NCBI GenBank assembly: GCA_029250625.1
Contig: JAQXEX010000031.1
Coordinates: 1 to 57,552 of the forward strand
DNA length: 57,552 nt
Reading direction: 5' to 3'
Origin: Candidatus Poseidonia sp.
GTDB taxonomy: Archaea; Thermoplasmatota; Poseidoniia; Poseidoniales; Poseidoniaceae
This document shows, piece by piece, positions 32,527-41,013 of this stretch. The notes below the pieces were generated by a model. That model saw only the letters and a program-made list of their open reading frames with translations. It was not told the DNA's origin and searched no databases. Position 1 is the first letter of the stretch. Each line of letters opens with the position of its first letter. The translations under genes and the position numbers were made by a program.

Positions 32527-35334
32527 ATGGGATTAATCGATAATTTTGGCAGAGTTGCCTCCATGTACATGGAGGAAAAGCAACACCTTCAGGAAGCTGA
32601 AGAGAAGCGTAAGCGCACCCGAACGGGACACGGATTTTGGCCACATGAAGTTCTTCGTGATAGCATCATTTTCGCATCGATGCTTGCGATTCTTCTGTTC
32701 TATGCATGGCTTATTCCGCCACCGCTTCACGGTGCGGCTGACCCCTATGCACAGGCAGGATTCGTTTTCCCTGACTGGTACGTTCTGTTCTCGTACGGAT
32801 ACTTGCGATGGGGCGAATATTTGCCTCAATTCGTTGTACCGACCGGTTTCATAGGCGAAATTGTGGGTCAGCCCATGTTCCCTTGGAACGCTGCATGGTG
32901 GGGCGCTGCACTTACTGGAATCCCAGTGGGTATTCTCGCTCTTCCTCCGTTCCTCGGTGGCCGTGAAAAGCGACCTGTAGAGGACCCATGGTTCGCTGCA
33001 GCAGGAGCAGTTTATCTCGCCCACATTTGGTTCATCTCTGTGTTTTCAATCAACATCTTCTTGGAACTCTACGGCAAAAACAGGTCTGATTTTTGTAAAT
33101 TAGATTCACACGGTGATTTACTGTGTGGTTATCGGGAACCGTGGATTGCAGAAGTCTTCAATTCCATACCGTGGGTGATGACCGGCGTTCTAATGTGGAT
33201 TGTAGTTTACTTTGTAGGTCGAGGACTCTTGGTCCGTGCATGGGGTACGAGTTTTAACGTTGCTAAGAGCCGTCAACTTTTGGTTGGAGCTCTTCTGATC
33301 TCAACTGCGGCAACCGTTGCTACCTTCGATACATATGACGATGGTTTTTGGGATGCAAAGGGACTCCTTACCATCAAAGATTACGGTGAACTGGAAGCAA
33401 TGCGAACCCAACCCGTTGACGTTCATGTCCATGATACCAATGAATTTACTGACGATCGGGGTTGGTCCGAGTCAGGAGTTGTTCCGACGACTGCATTCTT
33501 AGATTGGAACATTTACCAACCTGCAAGGTACATTATTACAGATTTTGCTGATGCAAACGGGCATCAGGACGCTGCTAACGGAATCAATGCTGCTGCAGGA
33601 TCACAAACCTTCAACGGAGGCGAAGGTTGGAGCACAAACGGTACCTTCTCCGTTACCGAAGATACTACCACTTTCCCCGATGGCCACCATGAGGAAGTAA
33701 CGTCCATCACATCGGATTTCTCATGTGAGTTCCGCTCCAGCGAGCGTAAAATCAACGATGTTTCAACTCAAAGCATGGTGACTACCACTCTTGTTGTGAC
33801 CAACGCCGCAGGCAATGAGGTTGTTTCCTTTTCCAATTGCGAAGGCGCTACGACCGAGTTGACTGTCGGAACGTACTCTTACACTTACGATGTTACCGTC
33901 AGCGGCGCCCTTGCTTTGAACGACAGCATTACGACCGAGACCAGTTTCTCGATGAAATCTTTCCAGCCACTTCTTGTCTGGAATGAAAATGCTCCAGCTT
34001 CGCTTGCAGGCCATACAGTGAACCTCTCCAATGCAGAAGAAATGGCCCTTGGTGGTTCTGCCTTCTCATCGATTGAAAACCCAACCTACCACACCAACCC
34101 CAAGTCACTGGATGCAAAGTTGACCTATGCAATGTTCATCCCTTGCGTTACCTTTGGAGCCCTTGTCTTTGTCCTGTTGCGATACATGGCCCGTGGCTAT
34201 GAGTTCGAGATGAACAAATGCTACGGCTGTGACCTTTGTGACGATGCGTGCCCAGTTCGATTGTTTAACGGTGGAGATAAATTGAACATCATCTACAACA
34301 CTTGGAATAACGAAGACGACGGTGTACCGATGTATTCCTGTCTCACATGCTCGGCATGTACCAATGCATGTCCACAACTTGTTGACTACGACTCATACGT
34401 TGATATCCGCCGCAGTCTCATCGTTGGCGGTCCACAGGCTGAGATTCCTCACACCGTTCTACAGGCAGTTCTTTCTGCGGAGGCTGACGAAGCAGCAGAC
34501 GTGGAATTCGTCGCAACCGAAGATTACCCCATCACATCAAACATCGGCTACTACCCTGGCTGTGTCGACTACCTTGACCAAGAAATGGTGTTCTCACACG
34601 TTAACGAAGGCACCATGAATTTGGGAGACTCCACTACTGCAGCGTTTACGCTCTTTGAAGAGATGGGCACCGACGTTTCTTACTTGGGCCGTGACTTCCT
34701 GAAATGCTGTGGTCACGACCAAAAGTGGCAGGGCCTTGATGAAGTCTTTGAGAAGCTCAAGGCGTACAACCAACGAAAGATCCACGAATCTGGAATCGAC
34801 ACCCTCGTTTCATCGTGTGCAGAATGTTTCAGAACGTTTGCCCGAGACTATGAGTTGGAAGACGTCAAAGTCATGCATACCACTGAATTCCTCATTGAAC
34901 AAGGCTTTGACATGAATCTAAAGTCCGAAGAAACCACGGTAACCTACCACGATCCATGCCGTCTTGGCCGCCAAATGGGAATTTACGACGAGCCACGTGA
35001 CCTCATCAATGCGGTTGAAGGTGTAGAAATTGTTGAGATGGAGCACCATGGAGAAGACGCCATGTGTTGCGGTGTTTCCAGTATGATGTCCTGCAACGAA
35101 GACGCACGCTCCTTGCGTGTATCTCGTATGGAAGAAGTTCGTGCAACGGGCGCCGAAACCATGCTCACGTCCTGCCCAAAGTGTGTTTCTCACTTTGAGT
35201 GTTTGAAGTTCGAAGGCGATGAAGCATACGAAGACATCGAGATTTTGGACGTCGTAACATTCCTTGCTCGCCAAGTTAACGAAAAGAAAGCACAGGCAGT
35301 TGAGTCCAACGTTGGCGAAACTGTTGAAGCTTGA
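32527..35334 (+). CDS. Cytochrome b subunit IV fused to outside domain and HdrD/GlpC-like iron-sulfur CCG module
   Basis: 935 residues in one frame, with GGAGG before ATG. Residues 40-270 match the C-terminal part of cytochrome b/subunit IV: several helices and PDWY at 82-85, the counterpart of the PEWY quinol-site motif. Residues 270-530 form an extracytoplasmic beta-rich domain with no family recognised. A helix at about 533-553 returns the chain to the cytoplasm. Two [4Fe-4S] sites follow: C565, C568, C571, C575 and C605, C608, C611, C615. Two complete CCG domains come next: C679/CC727-728/C764/C767 and C811/CC847-848/C883/C886, as in HdrD, GlpC and LutA. Counting helices puts the quinol motif outside and the clusters inside. 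It may couple quinones to a cytoplasmic redox partner; the partner is unknown. Confidence 0.9.
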   Translation: MGLIDNFGRVASMYMEEKQHLQEAEEKRKRTRTGHGFWPHEVLRDSIIFASMLAILLFYAWLIPPPLHGAADPYAQAGFVFPDWYVLFSYGYLRWGEYLPQFVVPTGFIGEIVGQPMFPWNAAWWGAALTGIPVGILALPPFLGGREKRPVEDPWFAAAGAVYLAHIWFISVFSINIFLELYGKNRSDFCKLDSHGDLLCGYREPWIAEVFNSIPWVMTGVLMWIVVYFVGRGLLVRAWGTSFNVAKSRQLLVGALLISTAATVATFDTYDDGFWDAKGLLTIKDYGELEAMRTQPVDVHVHDTNEFTDDRGWSESGVVPTTAFLDWNIYQPARYIITDFADANGHQDAANGINAAAGSQTFNGGEGWSTNGTFSVTEDTTTFPDGHHEEVTSITSDFSCEFRSSERKINDVSTQSMVTTTLVVTNAAGNEVVSFSNCEGATTELTVGTYSYTYDVTVSGALALNDSITTETSFSMKSFQPLLVWNENAPASLAGHTVNLSNAEEMALGGSAFSSIENPTYHTNPKSLDAKLTYAMFIPCVTFGALVFVLLRYMARGYEFEMNKCYGCDLCDDACPVRLFNGGDKLNIIYNTWNNEDDGVPMYSCLTCSACTNACPQLVDYDSYVDIRRSLIVGGPQAEIPHTVLQAVLSAEADEAADVEFVATEDYPITSNIGYYPGCVDYLDQEMVFSHVNEGTMNLGDSTTAAFTLFEEMGTDVSYLGRDFLKCCGHDQKWQGLDEVFEKLKAYNQRKIHESGIDTLVSSCAECFRTFARDYELEDVKVMHTTEFLIEQGFDMNLKSEETTVTYHDPCRLGRQMGIYDEPRDLINAVEGVEIVEMEHHGEDAMCCGVSSMMSCNEDARSLRVSRMEEVRATGAETMLTSCPKCVSHFECLKFEGDEAYEDIEILDVVTFLARQVNEKKAQAVESNVGETVEA

Positions 35335-35365
35335 ATGAATTTGACAGTAAGCGGTTGAATTCTTT

Positions 35366-35380
35366 GCATCCTCTGGATGC
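35366..35380. terminator. Short hairpin between convergent genes
   Basis: GCATCC-TCT-GGATGC is a perfect six-base stem between the bc cluster and the convergent minus-strand genes. There is no clear T run after it. It could assist termination from either side. Confidence 0.3.
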
Positions 35381-35408
35381 AGTAATGACGAAACGATGTG
35401 CTCCGGTT

Positions 35409-35699
35409 CTAATCATCGGATTCGTTTTCTTCATCCTCGTTCATACCTACGATTTCGTAGTTTGAGGGGAAGAGAGCAACGATAATTCCGGCCAGTAGAG
35501 AAATGAATCCCCACGTAAAGTTCTGATAATAAATCAGCAACTCTAGTGAAAGGGCCACCAAGAAGAGCCCTCCAATGTTCGAAGTCCAAACGAGCGTCTT
35601 GAACGTCGATAGGCTAACTCCAGTGGTGCCGGGGTTACGGTATGGACCGAATTCTCCTCCAAATCGTTGAGCTGATGGATCTTTTCCTTTCTTTGACAT
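35409..35699 (-). CDS. Small two-helix membrane protein
   Basis: 96 residues; ATG preceded by GGTAGGAT. The first 30 residues are polar (KGKDPSAQRFGGEFGPYRNPG), two helices follow (TSNIGGLFLVALSLELLIYY and WGFISLLAGIIVALF), and the end is acidic (NEDEENESDD). Unknown family. Last gene of the asparagine synthase-ferredoxin row, 11 bases after the ferredoxin. Confidence 0.75.
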   Translation of the reverse strand: MSKKGKDPSAQRFGGEFGPYRNPGTTGVSLSTFKTLVWTSNIGGLFLVALSLELLIYYQNFTWGFISLLAGIIVALFPSNYEIVGMNEDEENESDD

Positions 35700-35710
35700 A
35701 CTATCCTACC

Positions 35711-36043
35711 TCATCGGTCAATCATGGTGATTGCGTCCGTTGGACACGCAAGCACGCACAGCCTGCAACCCGTGCAGGAGTCTCGAATAATTTTGGCCTT
35801 ACGATTGCTTTCGACTGAAAGCAGTGGACTTTTCACATCAACAAAATAGAGTTCGATTGCGTCGTCATCACATACGATGGTGCATTGGTCACAACCGATG
35901 CATTTCCGTTCCTCAACAAAGGCTACGGTGGTTTCGCCACCTTTTGTATTGGCGCGTTGCTCCCCTCGTTGGCGATTGAGAGCCGTGCGGATTCGCATGG
36001 CTTCTTCTTCTCGCCGGCGACGCAACTCATCAGGGCTGGTCAT
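35711..36043 (-). CDS. Ferredoxin-like protein with two [4Fe-4S] sites
   Basis: 110 residues. The N-terminal 45 residues are basic and helical (DELRRRREEEAMRIRTALNR). Two four-cysteine motifs follow: CIGCDQCTIVC and CTGCRLCVLACP. The first lacks the usual proline after the fourth cysteine and has Asp instead. It is a likely electron carrier. It overlaps the upstream membrane-protein gene by four bases and is convergent with the bc cluster, whose CCG module would be one plausible partner (inference). Confidence 0.88.
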   Translation of the reverse strand: MTSPDELRRRREEEAMRIRTALNRQRGEQRANTKGGETTVAFVEERKCIGCDQCTIVCDDDAIELYFVDVKSPLLSVESNRKAKIIRDSCTGCRLCVLACPTDAITMIDR

Positions 36044-36738
36044 GTTGTCACCACCGTTGGAGGTTCCCCTTCAAACTTGGCAACGGTCAAGTTGACCAAT
36101 ACGTCTCCTAGGCAATAGAACGCTCCTACAAGAAGAGGAGGATTCCAAGCGGTTAATCCAGTCCATGGGACCTCATTAGCCCACGTCCAATTTTGGAGGT
36201 AGGTTCCAAGCAATTCCATTGCAAGAGCCGCCCAGGCCATTGCTGCATAGAGACGAGGTTGTGGTCCCCACTGCGTGAATGCAAGGACAAGGAGGAGAAG
36301 GAATATTCCAGATGTATCTCCTCCAGTCCACAGACCGTACAACACCATGGGTACGAAGGGTAGCAAAAGGGGCATAGCCCATGAAATCTTGAATCGAAGT
36401 GCAGCTCGCCTGCCAAAATCAAAGAGAAAATAGTGACCTGCTGGAACAAACAGTGGCATGAGGTCCCGCTGATATTCATACACAAGCCAAACCTCTGAGA
36501 AAAACAACTCCATTGGTGTTGCGATCGCAACTACTGTAAGCATCTCAATTCGCTCTTTTCGGCCGGTGGACGCATAAATGCGTCCAAAGAGTGCCCAACA
36601 CCAAATGTTAACCGGCCATTCCGCCAGGGAGTCCGGGAGTAGGCCTCCAAGAGCCGTGGCTGAGATCCATAGGCCAACCGCAATGGTGCCAACGTACCAA
36701 AGCGAGCGGTTCATGGTATAGGCGATGAGGTTCTCCAT
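36040..36738 (-). CDS. Polytopic membrane protein
   Basis: 232 residues from ATG 36738, one base after the stop of the saccharopine-dehydrogenase-like gene; an earlier ATG at 36768 lies inside that gene. About seven membrane helices, with motifs such as LWYVGTIAVGLWISATALGG, IATPMELFFSEVWLVYEY and YFLFDFGRRAA (each at most 20 residues). Charged residues within helices (E, H, D) suggest an enzyme or transporter, but no family is recognised. Coupled to its neighbours on both sides. Confidence 0.75.
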   Translation of the reverse strand: MENLIAYTMNRSLWYVGTIAVGLWISATALGGLLPDSLAEWPVNIWCWALFGRIYASTGRKERIEMLTVVAIATPMELFFSEVWLVYEYQRDLMPLFVPAGHYFLFDFGRRAALRFKISWAMPLLLPFVPMVLYGLWTGGDTSGIFLLLLVLAFTQWGPQPRLYAAMAWAALAMELLGTYLQNWTWANEVPWTGLTAWNPPLLVGAFYCLGDVLVNLTVAKFEGEPPTVVTT

Positions 36739-36739
36739 T

Positions 36740-37780
36740 TCAGTTTGACCGCTCAATATGGTGCTCAATTTTCACACCGTTTTTGACCATTAGAGAAAGG
36801 GCTCGGTCCAGGAATGGCGAGGGGAGTTCTTCGGGGGAGTAAACGCCTGGTGAGAGAACGTCAGGGTGTTCACACATGGTGAGGGCGGTTGCAAGAGTGA
36901 CCAGCCCGGTTGTTCGGGCCATGGACGAGTCGCCTTTGGAGCCGCTGTCCTCAACTCGCCAGATGAACCTCTGAACATCATTTTCCGCCTTGACTTCCAT
37001 CCATGTGAATTCACTGCGTGTTTTGTCAAGTGTCCATGATTCCAAGAGTGCATCCAGATTCAATTCTCCAGCGTCTCGCTCGTCAATGTAGCGTTGAATA
37101 TGGCCGGGCCAACGAACCGTATATTCAGACATTTCATCCGCTTTCATGGTGTAGAGCAGCGACCTTAGCCCGTCTGAAAGAAAGGCTTCCATCGAACCCT
37201 TTCCACTGACCTCAATGAGATGTCGTTCATCAAGAGCAGGAAGCGTCGCTACACTGGCCTGTCTGACTACACGGGCAGGTCGTGTGTACTCGGCGATGAC
37301 GTCTGCTGGCGAAAACGGTGCCATGTAGGACCAATCGTCATCGGGTTGAGAAGGGTTTCCGCCCACGCGGATTTCAGCATTTCTAAATGTTCCAAGTTTG
37401 GTTTGTGCTTCTGCAAGCAACATGTTCGAGAGGCCAGGGGCAATGCCAACATCCCACACAACGGTAGCGTTGGATTCTACTGCGAGTTCCTGAAGGCGGT
37501 CTGGAGTTTCTTCTGCAAAGGAAAGGTCCACAACGGTTCTACCAAGACGAACAAGTGCCTCGGTACATCCTCCTCCAATTTCGCCCGGCAACATGTTGAC
37601 CACCAAACCGTCAGGAAGTATGTTGAGCCTTTGAGTGATGTCTCCAACGTGCATGGTGATTCCTTGAATGGAATTCGGTTTGAGGTCGTACACGTGAACA
37701 TCGTGTCCGGATTCTACCAGATGCCGTACTACGAATGCCCCGACTAAGCCGCTTCCAAGGCAATGGATCGTTGTCATCAT
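36740..37780 (-). CDS. Saccharopine dehydrogenase-like oxidoreductase
   Basis: 346 residues. N-terminal Rossmann motif CLGSGLVGAFVVRHL, then VVDLSFAEE, a WDVGIAPGLSNML segment and later ARTTGLVTLATAL, all in the order of the saccharopine dehydrogenase family. Relatives act on imine-type substrates in lysine (saccharopine) or polyamine (carboxynorspermidine) metabolism. The substrate cannot be told from sequence. Three bases after the GshA-like gene and upstream of a membrane protein gene. Two ATGs start the frame (37780 and 37777). Confidence 0.85.
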   Translation of the reverse strand: MMTTIHCLGSGLVGAFVVRHLVESGHDVHVYDLKPNSIQGITMHVGDITQRLNILPDGLVVNMLPGEIGGGCTEALVRLGRTVVDLSFAEETPDRLQELAVESNATVVWDVGIAPGLSNMLLAEAQTKLGTFRNAEIRVGGNPSQPDDDWSYMAPFSPADVIAEYTRPARVVRQASVATLPALDERHLIEVSGKGSMEAFLSDGLRSLLYTMKADEMSEYTVRWPGHIQRYIDERDAGELNLDALLESWTLDKTRSEFTWMEVKAENDVQRFIWRVEDSGSKGDSSMARTTGLVTLATALTMCEHPDVLSPGVYSPEELPSPFLDRALSLMVKNGVKIEHHIERSN

Positions 37781-37783
37781 TGT

Positions 37784-38986
37784 TCACCGTTCTAGGTTTG
37801 ACTCAGCACCCATTGCCAGCATGCTCAATTCTGCGAGAAGTGCATGCCACCCGTGGGCGTGTTCTCCGTACATGTGGCCGGAGCTCGAGTAATCCTCAAA
37901 CCGTGCACTTGGTGAATTAAGGTTGTCCATATCTGATTTTTTAGGATTAATTCTGTAAAACCAAGCTGCAGCTTCCCCATCAACGAGGTACACTACCGGT
38001 TCTACGGGTTCGCCATCGTCGGTAAGCATGGAGGTGGGAATTCCTTCTTGGATGAGGTAATTGTCAACCGCAGCGCCTCCCTTTGCATAGCGAAGTTTGT
38101 TGATTTTACGATTTGAAAGATTCAATATAGCGTCTCCTGAAGTCAGCACCATGATTCCCAAACCATAGGTTCCGCGGTCGTTTTTCATGACCACCGCTGG
38201 CTTTCTATCAATTCCCAATGCATCGTATTTTGATTGAATGTTGGCGATGAATGAATCAATTTCACCAGCAAGTTTTGTACGGCACCCGGTTTCAGTCAGA
38301 CATTTGTCCTCCGAAACAAACCATTCAGGCATCAAATGCCACGGGTCTAACTGTAGAAGTTCTGCAATTTCGTTAACATATCCTTGCAAGCATGAATAAT
38401 GCTCAGATTTTCTTCGTTGGTGCCAACCCATCTCGGGAGGTGGAGAGATGTTGGGTGCGGTAAGTCCCGGTAATGTTCCGTTCGTAAGGTCGTTATTGAG
38501 GAGAATCAAATCTGGTTTCAGTCCTCCAACCAATAACTCACCGTCTTCGTCTAGAGTCACTAAGTCAAGCGTTAATGGACCTGAAATTCCTTTCAATGAG
38601 CCCATTTCATCCAGTTCAGGGGAGCCAATCGTACACTTGAATCCCGCCATTTGAATCAATCGTTGAATGGTCGCAATGTTTTCGATATATCCTTGGTTTC
38701 GCGTGTGGCTTTCAGGATATATGTGCACCCAGGTACAGTTTGGTTGTGTTCGCGTGATGTGAGTTTTGAACAGGTCCGAGAGGGCGCTAAGGTCTTCTTC
38801 AGCAACGTTGTTGAAACCTGCAGGGAAATGATTGGCATCAACAACACCTACTTTCCAACCAGCATCTCTGATGTCGACGCTTCCATAAATTGGAATCGGT
38901 ACTTCTTTTCGCTTCGCACTCATCCAATTCGTAATCAATTCACGCTTGGATTCAAGCAAGGCAGTTATGTCGTGTACATGGGTCAT
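37784..38986 (-). CDS. Glutamate-cysteine ligase-like protein (GshA, Acidithiobacillus type)
   Basis: 400 residues. The segment DIRDAGWKVGVVDANHFPAG, followed by FNNV, matches the conserved '[23 protein letters not shown]' block of this ligase family. Further on, VVMKNDRGTYGLGIM resembles its 'KADAGTYGMG' ATP-grasp segment. The family makes gamma-glutamylcysteine from glutamate and cysteine. Here the gene overlaps the asparagine synthase gene by four bases and is followed by a dehydrogenase, so a different amine or amino-acid acceptor is also possible. Family fairly sure, substrate open. Confidence 0.72.
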   Translation of the reverse strand: MTHVHDITALLESKRELITNWMSAKRKEVPIPIYGSVDIRDAGWKVGVVDANHFPAGFNNVAEEDLSALSDLFKTHITRTQPNCTWVHIYPESHTRNQGYIENIATIQRLIQMAGFKCTIGSPELDEMGSLKGISGPLTLDLVTLDEDGELLVGGLKPDLILLNNDLTNGTLPGLTAPNISPPPEMGWHQRRKSEHYSCLQGYVNEIAELLQLDPWHLMPEWFVSEDKCLTETGCRTKLAGEIDSFIANIQSKYDALGIDRKPAVVMKNDRGTYGLGIMVLTSGDAILNLSNRKINKLRYAKGGAAVDNYLIQEGIPTSMLTDDGEPVEPVVYLVDGEAAAWFYRINPKKSDMDNLNSPSARFEDYSSSGHMYGEHAHGWHALLAELSMLAMGAESNLER

Positions 38987-40767
38987 GGTAAAACCTCGCT
39001 GAGTAGGGTGTGGATGTCTCCGCCCCTTTTGACTCTTCCACCATTAATGAGGTGCATGGATTCGAATAATCCAAGTCCGAGAGCAAGTTCAGACTGTCCT
39101 TTGAAGATCGGTGAGAGACTCTCATATTTGGTTACAAGTTGTTCTGTTTCGGAAGAAAATTCGTCAAGGAAAGTTTGCAGCATGGTCGGTGATGTTGCTC
39201 TTCCTGCCGGCATTTTTGGCCGCCTAACTATTTCTTTAGGAAGTCCAGTAAGATTTGCTGCTTCTCGTAGGGCAGCTTTTTCCTCCATGTTCGGAGGCAA
39301 TCTCCACTCCATCGGCAACGCGTTCGCAGCACTAAGATGAGGCGCTCCGAGGAACGGCACGCGCACTTCAAGCGAATGGGCCATGGAATGGCGGTCAACA
39401 AGGCGCAGTTGGAAATTGCTCAGTTGGCCGTGGTCCAATTCAAACTGCAGGAACGTGCTGAGGTCCTTGGTCTGTTCTTCTGGTCGTTGGTGGGGTGAAA
39501 ACCAGCCCTCTTCCTCGGTTAGCGGGCCGTTTTCAAGTGAGTTTTGGACGGTTGAGGGAAGGGATTGGAGCCGTTGACGAAGGAGATGAGCGTGTTGGGG
39601 AAGGTCCCTGTAGCGAGGATATCCTGCATGCAATTCGTCAGCACCCTGGCCACATAATCCCACTTTGACCTTTTTCGCCATCGTTTCGAAGAGGGGTTGG
39701 AAAAACAGAACCGTTACGTCAATGTCTTCCCCGTGCCAAATCAAATTTGGCAGAGCCCGTTCAAACGCATCGGGTTCGAGAATGTGTTGATGATGGCGAA
39801 GGTCAAAATGCGAGGCGACCAGTTCCGCCGCTTTCCAATCTGGATTGTCTTCGCTTTCCGCCACAGTCCAACACTCGGGTACGGGTTGTTCCGCTCGTGA
39901 AGCAGCTTCTTGAGCAACCGCTGCAACAAGACTTGAATCAAGTCCTCCGGACAGCACGATGCCAACCGGTACGTCCGCCATCAATCGCTGTTGGACGCTG
40001 GAAACGAACGAGTCAAGGAGCATCGGTCCTTGTGTTACAGGATTCCAAGAGGTCTCAGGGTCCACGATTTGTCGTCGAATCGTGGCTCTTCCAGACATAA
40101 AAGCCTCGCCCTCATCGTTGAGTTCCCACGTTTCAACCGTGCCGGGGCGTACTTGAGTGACTCCTTTGAGGAGCGTTGTGGCATCAAGAGGGTATTCCCA
40201 AACCATCCGTGCAGCGAGTGCAACCTCGTCCAGTTCGGGGACGTGTCGTTCATCAGCTCGCAGCGCTTTTACTTCACTAGCAAACAAGAGCGTTCCTTCC
40301 ACTTCAGTCTTTACCAGCGGTTTGATTCCAAGGGAGTCGCGGGCGAGTATCAGTTGTTGATTCAAGCCATCCCACAACGCTATGGCGTACATTCCGTCAA
40401 GTTGTTCCAGCCACGATGCATGGTCGCTTGCGCTTGGACTCTGGTGATTGTTTGCAAGATATTGCTCATGCAGTGCGAGAATGACCTCGCTGTCACCCGA
40501 GGTGGTGAACGGGTAGTTCGTGAGTTTTGAACGGAGTTGACGATGGTTGTAGATCTCTCCGTTCACGATGAGTGTATGTTCGTTTGACCCATGAATCGGC
40601 TGCTGGCTGCCGTGAACGTCCACAATTGCCAGGCGTGCGTGGGCAAAGGCGACGTGATCATTGGACCAGACATTTTGCCCGTCAGGTCCACGATGAACCT
40701 GCAGTTGATTCATTCGTTGAACAACGGCGGTGTCGGGGTTGCCTAGCATCCCACCAATACCGCACAT
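38983..40767 (-). CDS. asnB: Glutamine-hydrolysing asparagine synthase
   Basis: 594 residues. Cys2 after the initiator Met (MCGIGG) is the glutaminase nucleophile; HRGPDGQ, ARLAIVD and VNGEIYNH complete the glutamine amidotransferase half. The synthase half has the ATP-pyrophosphatase loop SGGLDSS (273-279) and GQGADELHAGYPRY. It normally makes asparagine from aspartate and glutamine; some relatives make amides or beta-lactams in secondary metabolism. First gene of a tightly coupled row with the GshA-like ligase (ATGA overlap). Confidence 0.92.
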   Translation of the reverse strand: MCGIGGMLGNPDTAVVQRMNQLQVHRGPDGQNVWSNDHVAFAHARLAIVDVHGSQQPIHGSNEHTLIVNGEIYNHRQLRSKLTNYPFTTSGDSEVILALHEQYLANNHQSPSASDHASWLEQLDGMYAIALWDGLNQQLILARDSLGIKPLVKTEVEGTLLFASEVKALRADERHVPELDEVALAARMVWEYPLDATTLLKGVTQVRPGTVETWELNDEGEAFMSGRATIRRQIVDPETSWNPVTQGPMLLDSFVSSVQQRLMADVPVGIVLSGGLDSSLVAAVAQEAASRAEQPVPECWTVAESEDNPDWKAAELVASHFDLRHHQHILEPDAFERALPNLIWHGEDIDVTVLFFQPLFETMAKKVKVGLCGQGADELHAGYPRYRDLPQHAHLLRQRLQSLPSTVQNSLENGPLTEEEGWFSPHQRPEEQTKDLSTFLQFELDHGQLSNFQLRLVDRHSMAHSLEVRVPFLGAPHLSAANALPMEWRLPPNMEEKAALREAANLTGLPKEIVRRPKMPAGRATSPTMLQTFLDEFSSETEQLVTKYESLSPIFKGQSELALGLGLFESMHLINGGRVKRGGDIHTLLSEVLP

Positions 40768-40823
40768 GACCTGCCGTTACGGGGCTTCCTTTTGAAGGAA
40801 TGTTCAAACCATCGTTGAAAAAA

Positions 40824-40934
40824 TCACCAAAGTGGGTAACGGAACATTGTAATTACGAGGAAAATCATTGCAAGTCCAAAACCAACGTAGTAAGCGATTT
40901 GGGGCGGGTCGTTATGTTGGGACTCATCAGACAT
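40824..40934 (-). CDS. 36-residue single-helix membrane microprotein
   Basis: ATG 40934 has GAGGAG six bases upstream, a textbook ribosome binding site. The product has a polar start (MSDESQHNDPP), one membrane helix (QIAYYVGFGLAMIFLVITMF) and the end RYPLW. It lies 56 bases upstream of asnB on the same strand. The size is like small subunits of membrane complexes. No family recognised. Confidence 0.7.
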   Translation of the reverse strand: MSDESQHNDPPQIAYYVGFGLAMIFLVITMFRYPLW

Positions 40935-41013
40935 GGGCTCTCCTCAATTGAAACCAAGAATGCCCCCCATTTGAATATGTTGAGCGAATTCTTTGCAGAA
41001 AATAGTTTGTGTC

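Noticed and set aside
36740-37780. Lys9 of the AAA lysine pathway as a firm call
   Set aside because: Only the family can be seen; no other lysine-pathway gene is nearby, so a specific symbol is not justified.
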